From contig NZ_JAMXSB010000010.1 of NCBI RefSeq assembly GCF_024124665.1, positions 1-64,000 on the forward strand: DNA of 64,000 bases, in the 5' to 3' direction. The first letter of the stretch is position 1. Every line of letters starts with the position of its first letter. Source of the DNA: Pleionea sp. CnH1-48. GTDB lineage: Bacteria > Pseudomonadota > Gammaproteobacteria > Enterobacterales > Kangiellaceae. Made by a program: the position numbers and the translations under genes. Positions 1 to 7,700 of the stretch are shown in pieces. Under the pieces are notes generated by a model that saw only the letters and a program-made list of their open reading frames with translations, did not search any database and had not been told where the DNA came from.

Positions 1-354
1 CCCGAAGAGAGCTACGAGCTGTGTATTCAGGACTATCCGATACCAGAAGACCTAAAGAGTGTTATACGATTAGAGGGGAATATAGCCTTTTATGAAGACA
101 CTGGCGAGGTGGCTTATGTGTTTCCAACACTTAAAGTTAGCGAGGATGAAGTGAAACAAATTATCTTATCCGAATACTGCAAGGAGCAGCGTTATAAGCA
201 TGAAAAGAAGAAGTTAGAGGAACCTTTGCACTGTGAGTTTATGAGCAACAAGGTGTCATTTAAAAAACCTGCTAATGATGATGTAAGGAGCTATAACTAC
301 AACCGTTTGATTACAGATAAGCTAGAAATGTCAGAAGGAGTTATAAGTTATTGA
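1..354 (+). CDS. Truncated hypothetical protein (C-terminal 117 residues)
   Basis: The frame is open from base 1 to the TGA... stop region ending at 354, so this is the 3' part of a gene that begins outside the window; the internal GTG at 109 is not needed as a start. The visible part is highly charged, with a Lys/Glu-rich stretch (KEQRYKHEKKKLEEP) and ends MSEGVISY. I recognise no domain. The stop codon lies inside the first copy of a repeated motif (AAGTTATTGAT, about 345), so the gene runs directly into the stem-loop array. Its position in the integrase-bounded region suggests an accessory gene. Function unknown. Confidence 0.6.
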   Translation, partial: PEESYELCIQDYPIPEDLKSVIRLEGNIAFYEDTGEVAYVFPTLKVSEDEVKQIILSEYCKEQRYKHEKKKLEEPLHCEFMSNKVSFKKPANDDVRSYNYNRLITDKLEMSEGVISY

Positions 355-870
355 TTTTACTTAAAAGTACCTAGTCGGTAGTTTTGAACACTTCATCAAG
401 CGGCTTACAAGTCAGCTCTGAGTGCGTTGTAAGTTATTGATAATATTGAAACACGGTGAAACGCCGTATTTGGATTTGCTGACCGTCGTGAAACGCGACT
501 GTTAGAAAGTTTAAAGATGCTTATAGTTTGTGCAAAAGCGGTAAATTATCACCTTTAAATAAATTTTAAGTATATTAGATAGGCGGAAACTTTGTAAGTC
601 ATTGATTTTATTCAAACACCCCGTTTCGGGTGGTATGGATTTATAGACCGTCTCGTTTCAGGACAGTTAGGAACTCTCAAGTCTGGCTTAAAGGTTGCCC
701 TGAGTGCGATGTGTTATTGATGCAGAGTTGAGGGGCGACGAAACATCGACCCCTATTAAGTGAAGTATTGTTGCAACTCATTGATGTCACCTAAAAGTAG
801 GAATATCCGACATTTGAACACTACCATTTCGAATGTTGGGGTATTCTATTCAATGCCCCGTTTCAGGGTA
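343..870. repeat. Array of related stem-loops with GAAAC/GTTTC cores
   Basis: Non-coding DNA with six stem-loops whose apical core is TGAAACG (453-467, 485-499), CGTTTC(A/G) (617-632, 650-664, 856-868) or CGAAACA (731-754). Flanks also repeat: AAGT(T/C)ATTGAT at about 345, 431 and 595; GGCTTA...CTGAGTGCG at 402-426 and 685-708; TAAAAGTA plus 13 nt plus TTTGAACACT at 362-392 and 792-822; and (G/T)TTAGAA/GTTAGGAA directly after hairpins 2, 4 and 6. Hairpins 1/2 and 3/4 form pairs spaced 32-33 nt. The copies are diverged but stems are kept, which suggests selection on RNA or single-stranded DNA structure. It is not a regular CRISPR array because unit spacing is irregular. Function unknown. Confidence 0.7.
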
Positions 871-1256
871 TTTAGAAATTCTGCTGTATAACCAAACCGG
901 AAATTTCAGATTCGCTTAAAAAAAGAATTATGCAGATTTGCACAGTTTCTCTGGTGGTTTAACACTAAGACTAACGACTGCCACATGTACTAATTTAAGT
1001 GATCTGTAAGGTGTCTATAAGCCTCTCTGAGATCTCATCTCTAAGGGGGAGGGGGTAGATAATAGCTACAGATAAAAGCCTCTCAGACCGCCGCCTAGTG
1101 TTATTTATATGACCGCAGGTTAGCTAAGCATTTTTTGAAAGCCTTGTGGATTTATCGCTTATCTCTATATTAAGTGGCTGCTATAAATATCACTAAACGG
1201 AAGTGAAGATATAATGCTATAGTTTTGTGGGACATATAATTAAGGATATCGGGATT
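871..1256. other. Intergenic, no clear feature
   Basis: About 390 bases follow the stem-loop array before the next gene. I see no credible reading frame, only a short purine-rich run (GGGGGAGGGGG around 1045) and a repeat of the GCCTCTC(T/A)GA motif (about 1021 and 1079). The promoter of the next gene presumably lies near its end. Confidence 0.4.
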
Positions 1257-1667
1257 ATGAAAAGAATTTTTATAGCTGCATTATTGAGTATATCAAGCGT
1301 TGTGCTAAGTACCGCCGTATTAAGTTTAACCCTAATGCTTATCGGCGGTGATTTTAGTGGTGCCGCCTTGGGGGTATCGGTAGTATTTATTTATGTTGCT
1401 ACGATAATTGGAGGCTTAGGCATCTTTTTTGTAGCCATTCCTCTGCATTTATTTTTACAGTACAAAAATATTGATTCAGTCAAGCCTTACGTAGTGACTG
1501 GGTTGATTGCTTCGATGGGATTTGGTTTTATATTCAAACCATTTGGTAATGATGATTTTCTTACTTTGATTCAACAGTTGCTAATAGTTGGAACAGTAGG
1601 TGCTGTATGTGCATTAGTGTTTTGGTATGTGGCAGTTAAAGGCGAAGCTAATAAAGTGTCATGTTAA
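1257..1667 (+). CDS. Small integral membrane protein, unknown
   Basis: Encodes 136 residues with about four hydrophobic segments, the first right after MKRIFIAALL, and a short polar tail (VKGEANKVSC). The frame is open from a GTG at 1227, but the ATG at 1257 gives a normal inner-membrane start (Lys-Arg followed by a hydrophobic helix) and is preferred. An AAGG-like sequence lies about 12 nt upstream, so the ribosome site is weak. I do not recognise the family. It sits alone between the stem-loop array and a second orphan gene in the accessory region, each gene with its own upstream spacer, which resembles cargo of a mobile element. Confidence 0.6.
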   Translation: MKRIFIAALLSISSVVLSTAVLSLTLMLIGGDFSGAALGVSVVFIYVATIIGGLGIFFVAIPLHLFLQYKNIDSVKPYVVTGLIASMGFGFIFKPFGNDDFLTLIQQLLIVGTVGAVCALVFWYVAVKGEANKVSC

Positions 1668-1701
1668 GGTATTTAGTCGTTTTTCAAGCTAGGTAATCAT
1701 G

Positions 1702-1725
1702 CTGGATGTCATGAGTGACGTCCAG
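1702..1725. promoter_or_regulatory. Stem-loop followed by attC-like GTTATGC box
   Basis: CTGGATGTCA and TGACGTCCAG form a 10-bp stem (one G-T wobble) around a TGAG loop, 35 bases after the membrane-protein gene. GTTATGC follows at 1728-1734, a sequence like the right-hand box of Vibrio-type integron attC sites. It may be a transcript end or the remains of a recombination site. Confidence 0.35.
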
Positions 1726-1847
1726 TGTTATGCATTTGGTTTGAAGATATACAGCCTTTTTAAATTATGCGCTAAATGATCTATATCACTTGTTAGTCTG
1801 AAATTAAGCTGGTGTAAGTTAAAAACTAAATTCAATAGAGCTTTAAA

Positions 1848-2261
1848 ATGAAGCCAATAAAAACTCAAGAAGCGGTTCAAAAAGTAAAAAGCCTTAAACT
1901 ACCACCCATTATTTGCGATATCCTCTTGGAGAAAACAAATGACCCTGTAGATATATATTTCACTTGTCCTAACACATACTTGTTGAGCGATGAGGAACAA
2001 CTAGCTTATGAGCTTGGTGAGGTGATTCCACTATTTTCAACATGTGGTGGAGGTGTTGTTGCTGCATATAGTGTAAAGAATAAGTCATACCTTACTTTCT
2101 ATTTGGATGGTGGAGTTGCAAAGTCTAATATGACCTGGAACGATATGTTAGTAGATTGGTTTGAAATCATTATCGAGGATTACTGGGAAACTGAGCCAGA
2201 TTTTGTGCGGGAGTTAGCTATTAAATTTAGATTCGAAAACTTAAATCAATTAATAGAATAA
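1848..2261 (+). CDS. Hypothetical acidic protein, possibly SUKH/SMI1-like
   Basis: A 137-residue acidic soluble protein starting at ATG 1848; upstream is GAGCTTTAAA, a poor ribosome site. The middle (residues about 40-80) has hydrophobic strands around VVAAYSVKNKSYLTFYLDGG, and the C-terminal half is rich in Trp, Asp and Glu. The pattern of a small acidic alpha/beta protein is loosely like SUKH (SMI1/KNR4) immunity proteins, but the match is weak and could be wrong. It stands alone, flanked by GTTATGC at 1728 and CATAACAAA at 2271, as a gene cassette would be. If it is an immunity-type protein, no toxin is visible next to it. Confidence 0.55.
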   Translation: MKPIKTQEAVQKVKSLKLPPIICDILLEKTNDPVDIYFTCPNTYLLSDEEQLAYELGEVIPLFSTCGGGVVAAYSVKNKSYLTFYLDGGVAKSNMTWNDMLVDWFEIIIEDYWETEPDFVRELAIKFRFENLNQLIE

Positions 2262-2268
2262 TCAATAA

Positions 2269-2366
2269 CTGCCCATAACAAACCTGAAATTCTGATTCAA
2301 CGTGCTGAGGAGTATTTGCAATGGTTAAGCTTTAGGCGCACCACAAATTTCGGGCGCGGTTGTTTT
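2269..2366. repeat. attC-like long imperfect inverted repeat
   Basis: Eight bases after the preceding stop, CATAACAAACCTGAAATT (about 2271-2288) is matched by AATTTCGGGCGCGGTTGTT (about 2345-2363), which is complementary with a few unpaired bases. Outer arms with an AACAA/TTGTT box, a bulged inner stem and a central spacer of about 55 nt are the layout of an integron attC site. The right box reads GTTGTTT rather than GTTRRRY, and no integron integrase is visible, so this is a resemblance only. Confidence 0.35.
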
Positions 2367-2530
2367 CTGAGCAATATTCATATTGATCAAGATATGGCAA
2401 AGACGCAAGTTTGCGACTAACCGCTGAGTGTAGTTTCAGGGGAAAGAGTAACAAGAAATCCTGTTTAATATTGTGGCGTGTTTTTTTATGGTAGTTCAAA
2501 AAGCACAACTTGTTCTTTTTTAGATTTTCA

Positions 2531-2550
2531 AAGTCGACGTTTCGTCGCTT
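2531..2550. repeat. Further stem-loop with CGTTTCG core
   Basis: AAGTCGACGTTTCGTCGCTT folds into CGA-CGTTTCG-TCG (2535-2547) with flanking AAG/CTT pairs and a bulged T. Its core equals that of the hairpin at 617-632, so the stem-loop family extends to the integrase side of the region. The following CTTTT could make it a weak terminator for the plus strand. Confidence 0.4.
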
Positions 2551-2727
2551 TTAAGAATTGGGATACCCAAAACCTAAAGGTCACGTTTTGTTACTTTTGG
2601 AAGTAGCGAGCTAGCAAGTTTGAATCGGGGTGTTTTAAAAGTATCTATACTAGAAGCTCTGATTCAAGGCTTCGAAAAGAGGTTGACATAAATGAAGAGT
2701 TAGAAGAGAGCCGTTAAGCTCTCCTCT

Positions 2728-4089
2728 TTAATTCTCCGTATTAAACACCAAGCTATCAAATTGTAAAAAAGGTTCTAATTTCTTCTCGACCTTATCTATG
2801 GCTGGCTTTAGGATTTCTTTAATATTCGCTCCATCCGAATACAAACCATAAGTTAATGTTTGATTGTGAGAGTGTCCACAAAGCCACGCGGCGGTTCTCT
2901 CTTCAATCTTGGCATTTTCGCAAGCTGTTGCAAGGTTACATCTGAGACTATGGAAAGATTTCCAGCGCGATGTTATTCCAAACTCTCTCTTAGACTCTCG
3001 AATATTATTACTAAACCAGCCTGAATGTTGATTCTTTGCTATGCGAGCTTCTTTAAATAAAAACTCTTCGGGGTTTCCTTTTGCAAGTTTTTTAACTACA
3101 TCAATATATCGATTCATAACAGGAATATATCTAATTGCATTTTTAGTTTTTACAGAGCGGTGTTTATTATTAACATGGAAGCACAATACACCATCAACAT
3201 ATTTCACATCGCCTTTTCTAAGTCCTGATATTTCTTCTATACGCATACCAGATGTAATACCTAGAAACATAAAGAGCTTTGCCCCAATTGTTTTACTCCT
3301 AGGCAAGTAATTTTTGAGTATTCCTTCCCACTCTTGCAAAGTTAGGACTTCATAGGAGTTACTATCTAGTATTTCTAAAGAATGATCAGTAAAAGGAGAC
3401 CCCTTGTCGATTACATATTCTTTATTTGTTGCATAAATCCACGTTTTGTTAAAAATAGATAAAACATCGCGAATGGTTTTGTTTTTAAGGTCGTCAGAAA
3501 GGTATTCAATAAACGCAACCACTTTTGCTCTGCCAATATTTTGTAAAGGTGTTGATTCTTTGTCGAATTCTTCCCAGCGTGTAGCAGCCTTGAAGACTTT
3601 ATTTAAGTAGTTGTTAGACTTCTTGCCTAAGATTGTATTTCTATATTCCTTTGCAACTTCTGGGAGTGTATAACCTTCTTGAACACCTGAAAACTTAGCC
3701 TCGCCGCCCTTAGCAATTCTGATAGCATCAGCCATAATCAAATCGCCTTGGTTGTAGTAATACTCTGGGTCGTGCCCATCTAACCAAGTTTGAGCTGTGT
3801 CGTGGTCTCCTAACGACTCTTTGTAAGATTGCTTAAGGTCTGCTACGAGAGAACGTAAACGGTGACCTTTGGGGTTTATTCCAGCTTGTAGTTTTAGGTT
3901 TTCCCATTCACGCAAAAAGACATCTCTATGCGCTCTCGCTTCTCTTAGATTGTTTGTCCCAGTTGAACGAGTTAGAACGGCTTTATTGTTTGTTAAATGG
4001 CGCAATGCTGTTGGTACAGCGATTTGAACTAAGTATACGCCGCCTGCTTTTTTCTGTTTTAGATATCTTCTATCTTGCTTAGCTTGCAT
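2728..4089 (-). CDS. Tyrosine-type site-specific integrase (DUF6538-like N-terminus)
   Basis: A 453-residue recombinase that would cut and join DNA at the att sites of an integrated element. The N-terminus (YLKQKKAGGVYLVQIAVPTALR) matches the DUF6538 region seen in many phage and island integrases; a SAM-like core-binding domain follows (about 140-240). The catalytic domain (about 250-430) shows the first Arg in TSGMRIEEISGLRKGDV, a conserved HSLR box, and GHSHNQTLTYGLYS with the second His and the nucleophilic Tyr. It lacks the extra helix of integron integrases as far as I can judge. It is transcribed towards the accessory genes and starts about 300 bases from the first core gene, so one end of the element should lie near 4.1-4.4 kb. 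Confidence 0.88.
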   Translation of the reverse strand: MQAKQDRRYLKQKKAGGVYLVQIAVPTALRHLTNNKAVLTRSTGTNNLREARAHRDVFLREWENLKLQAGINPKGHRLRSLVADLKQSYKESLGDHDTAQTWLDGHDPEYYYNQGDLIMADAIRIAKGGEAKFSGVQEGYTLPEVAKEYRNTILGKKSNNYLNKVFKAATRWEEFDKESTPLQNIGRAKVVAFIEYLSDDLKNKTIRDVLSIFNKTWIYATNKEYVIDKGSPFTDHSLEILDSNSYEVLTLQEWEGILKNYLPRSKTIGAKLFMFLGITSGMRIEEISGLRKGDVKYVDGVLCFHVNNKHRSVKTKNAIRYIPVMNRYIDVVKKLAKGNPEEFLFKEARIAKNQHSGWFSNNIRESKREFGITSRWKSFHSLRCNLATACENAKIEERTAAWLCGHSHNQTLTYGLYSDGANIKEILKPAIDKVEKKLEPFLQFDSLVFNTEN

Positions 4090-4194
4090 AATTTAATGAC
4101 TCCTTGTCATATATTGAAACGAGATTTTAGCAAGGGTGGAGCAAATTGAAAACAAATATCGCTCATTTATGTGGTTATTTGATATACTACGACT

Positions 4195-4350
4195 AAGCAC
4201 TTAATACTCCTAAACTCATAGACCCCAAACTAGACCTTTGTTTTTGGGGAAATTTGTAGAAAGTGAGAGAACAAGGTGGCTGTAGGCCAGTTTTAACATT
4301 CTGAAACTATTAATTCTGGCAAATATAGGGAGTGTTTCACTCCCTTTTTT
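4195..4350 (+). ncRNA. Possible small RNA with intrinsic terminator
   Basis: Between integrase and DUF2956 gene lies a segment with two stem-loops: CCCCAAA (4223-4229) with TTTGGGG (4243-4249), and the perfect terminator GGGAGTG-TTT-CACTCCC plus six T (4328-4350). TATACT at about 4184-4189 could be its -10 box. No gene ends just upstream on this strand, so an independent short transcript is a reasonable reading, but there is no family match. Confidence 0.25.
4328..4350 (+). terminator. Rho-independent terminator
   Basis: A perfect 7-bp stem GGGAGTG/CACTCCC with a TTT loop followed by TTTTTT. It reads rightwards and insulates the DUF2956 gene from upstream transcription, or ends a small RNA. 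Confidence 0.7.
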
Positions 4351-4392
4351 ATATCTATAAAAAATTATTAAACGGTAGAGTTGTATTAACGG

Positions 4393-4725
4393 ATGAGTAA
4401 AAAGCAAACCAAAAAATCAAAGCCTTCGCAGGAAACTCAAGACGAAGCCATGAAAATAGCCCGTGGCACCCAAAGACCTGGGCAAACTAAAGAACAAACC
4501 AAGCTCATTGCGCAAGGCATTCAAAAAGGGATTGAACAGTATAAAAAACAATACAAGGAAAAGTCACGCCAACTGGATCGACAGCGCAAGAAAATGCAAA
4601 AGCAATCAGAAGTAGAGCCTGAAGCTCTTGTTGAAGAGAAGTTGGTATATAAACAATCCGTACTTCCGTGGGGATTGCTGGTGGCTTCTTGGATTGGATT
4701 TGTCGCTTATTTAACGATGGGATAA
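4393..4725 (+). CDS. DUF2956 family protein
   Basis: A 110-residue protein with a very basic, Lys/Gln-rich cytoplasmic part (residues 1-75, including the family-typical MKIARGTQRPGQTKEQTKLIAQGI run) and a single C-terminal membrane helix (LPWGLLVASWIGFVAYLTMG). This layout and sequence match DUF2956 proteins of Alteromonadales and Vibrionales, whose function is unknown. A tail-anchored topology is inferred from the lone C-terminal helix. It is the first gene outside the integrase-bounded region and is convergent with the large hybrid kinase gene, only 40 bases away. Confidence 0.8.
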   Translation: MSKKQTKKSKPSQETQDEAMKIARGTQRPGQTKEQTKLIAQGIQKGIEQYKKQYKEKSRQLDRQRKKMQKQSEVEPEALVEEKLVYKQSVLPWGLLVASWIGFVAYLTMG

Positions 4726-4765
4726 ACAGTATTCGAATTGAACACTGTTTATCCTTAGGTGAGAA

Positions 4766-7700
4766 TTACTGTTTGTCTTTCTTGCTTGCTTCTACATATT
4801 CTTTGGGCGTGACACCAATCTCGGCTTTAAAACAACGTCCAAAATATCCCACCGAAGAAAAACCAACTGTATAGGCAATGGCACTGACCTGCATGCCTTG
4901 CTGCATGAGTTCTAAGGATTTATGCACTCGATATTGGCGCAGATATTCACTGAAAGAGTAGTCCGAAAGCGCTTTAAGTTTGCGTGAAAACTGTCGTTCG
5001 CTTATGTTAAGCTCATTGGCGATGTCTTGACGCTTCAGATCTATGTTGTCGTAGTGGTTCGCAATCAGTTCTTTAAACTTGTTCAAAAACTCAATGTCTT
5101 TTTCTTCACTTTCATCATCTGCTTGAATCGTGACTTCACCAGGTTGAACTAATTGGGTGGCGAATTTGCGCTGCAAGATTCGGCGAATCGAAAGTAGGTT
5201 GTGAGCGCGTAGCATTAACTCTTCAAGATTAAATGGCTTGGCCAAGTAGTCATCTACATTGCGACGGAAACCTTGCATGCGACTCTCTGCATCACCTTTT
5301 GCTGTGAGCATGATGATGGGAATATGGCTGGTTAAAGTGTCCTCTTTGAGGCGCTGAGTTAATTCGTACCCATCCATAACCGGCATCATGACGTCAGTAA
5401 TAATAAGATCAGGAATATGTTTGTGAGCGAGTTCTAATGCATCTTTACCGTTGGATGCCATGAGACAACGATACTTTTCGCTGAAAGAATCGAATAAAAA
5501 CTGACGCATGTCGGTATTATCTTCGGTGATCAACACCAGAGGCTGTGCACCATCTTCAGTATCTGATACTTCGTCTTCCTGTGTCGTTGTTTCTGTGTCT
5601 CGGGTGTTTTCTATTTCTGATAGTGCTTCGACTTCCTGCTGCACATTGGGGGTGCCTGACTCATCTTCAATCATTAGGTGAGAGAATTCTGATTCGTCTT
5701 TAATAGGAAGGACAACAGTAAAAGTAGATCCTTGGTTCAGCTCACTGGTTACGCTGATTTCGCCCCCGTTGGCAGAGACCAGTTCTTTTACTAGAGCCAG
5801 ACCTATCCCAGCCCCTGGAATATTCTCTTCGTTTTGCTCGGTAGCACGAGTAAAGCGATTAAAGATGAGCTTTTGGTTCTCTTCACTGATGCCAACACCT
5901 GTATCAGAGACGTTAAAAGTAATCTGAGAGTTTTCTACTGTTACCTTGAGATCGATAGAGCGGTTATCTGGCGTATATTTAACGGCGTTTGATAGCAGGT
6001 TAATAAGGATCTTTTCTAATGAATCCGAAACCAAAATGATTTGAGTGTCTTCGAAACGGTTGGTTGTGAAAGTAATGGACTTCGCATCAAACAGAGGCTC
6101 AAAGGAGTAGAGCAATGTTTGCACTGTTTTACGTAAAGAATATCTTTTACGAGTCACTTCGATGGATGATTCTGAATGCGCCAGATCCAACAGTTGGTCA
6201 ACCATTCGCAGTAGCCTACGCCCATTTCGTTTCATCATGGTTAGGGTAGTGGCTACACTCGACTCTGGATTTTTGTTGAGCATAACATCCAGAGGACTGA
6301 GTATCATGGTGAGTGGTGTTCTAAACTCGTGCGAGACATTGGCTAAAAAGCGCTGCTTTTGGTTGAGCAGGGAGTTTACGATTTCATTCTTGTGTTGCAG
6401 TTCTTGGGTGGCTTCTGCAATGCCTTTTTCCAGTTCTGCTGCACGTTTTTCAAAAGATCGAACTCTTTGACGATAGAAAATATAGATCGCTGTGAGGATG
6501 GTGAGCAAGTAAAGAACATAAGCTTGCCATGTTTTCCAGATAGGAGGCGAAACAGAAATCGGTAACAGAGTCTCGTCACTATACCATCCTTCTTCAACAT
6601 GCTTTGCGCGTACCCGAAAAACATAGTCATCCGCAGGTAAAGTCGTGAAGGTGGCCATTTGATTTTCTGCTTTGATCCAATCACCTTTCAAACCATCAAG
6701 TTTGTAGTAGTACTCCAGCTTTTCCTGATTTAAATAATCAGTACTAAAGAAGGATAAAGAGAATAGGGAGTCTTTGTAAGTTAGCTCCAATTTATCCAGC
6801 ATGTGTATTGGTTTTTTTAATGGCGAGTTAGGATCTTTATGAGCTAGCTGAACGGGTTTGTTAAACAGCTTAAAATCTTGTAAATGGATTTTATGATCGT
6901 TCTTAGGTGACTCTAAGTTGAGATCTGCTGGGTTGAATTTGACTAAACCCTTGAAGCCGCCAAATACCAATGACCCATCTTCTAGTTTTGCCACAGAACG
7001 GCTGATATAGTTGTTTGGTCGTAGACCATCAGAGCTTGAAATTAGTCTAAGAGAATCATTATTCATGTTATATTTGAACAACTGAGACTCAGTTGATATC
7101 CAATAAAATCCTAGATCATCTTGTATTATGTTTCTAATCGATTGGTTACTGAATTTATCATTTATTACAGGAGCTATCAAAGAAAGAGAACTTCTATCAA
7201 ACTGGTATAAACCTCGACTATTCGAACAAATCCAAATTACATCTTCGAAGTCTTGGTATACGCATCTAGACTTTAAGTCTTTAATATTTTTTATGTTGAT
7301 AAGTGATAAGTTAACTTTATCAAGGACAGCTACTCCCTTATTTCTAGTTGCTAAGAGTAGTTTATCACCGAGGTCGAATATTTGTTCAATAGTCATTTGG
7401 GATGTTATTTGAACATATCTATTTTCGTTCTCAATGTATTTATAGAGACCAGACAATGTTCCGTCAGAGGTTCTATATAAGCCAACCCATAGAGTTGAGT
7501 TGTCATAAAGAATACTTTGAATCGCGTAGTTTGGTAGCCCAGTACTTTTGGGAGAAAACTGACTTATTTCCCCTGTGTCACTATTGAACTGGTAAATTCC
7601 TTTAGAGTCGACTGACAATAGTATCCGTTCATCAGAAAGAGTGGTAAATGAGCTGATATAACCTAGCTCTGGATAAATTAGCTTTGAAGTTAAGTCCGAA

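Noticed and set aside
430-870. CRISPR array
   Set aside because: Repeats are not identical, intervals are irregular (32-132 nt) and no cas gene is visible; entered as a stem-loop repeat region instead.
3041-3310. 89-residue plus-strand frame
   Set aside because: Lies wholly antisense inside the integrase catalytic domain.
2728-4089. Integron integrase
   Set aside because: The attC-like sequences prompted the idea, but the protein has a DUF6538-type N-terminus and no visible IntI-specific insertion, so it is a phage/island integrase.
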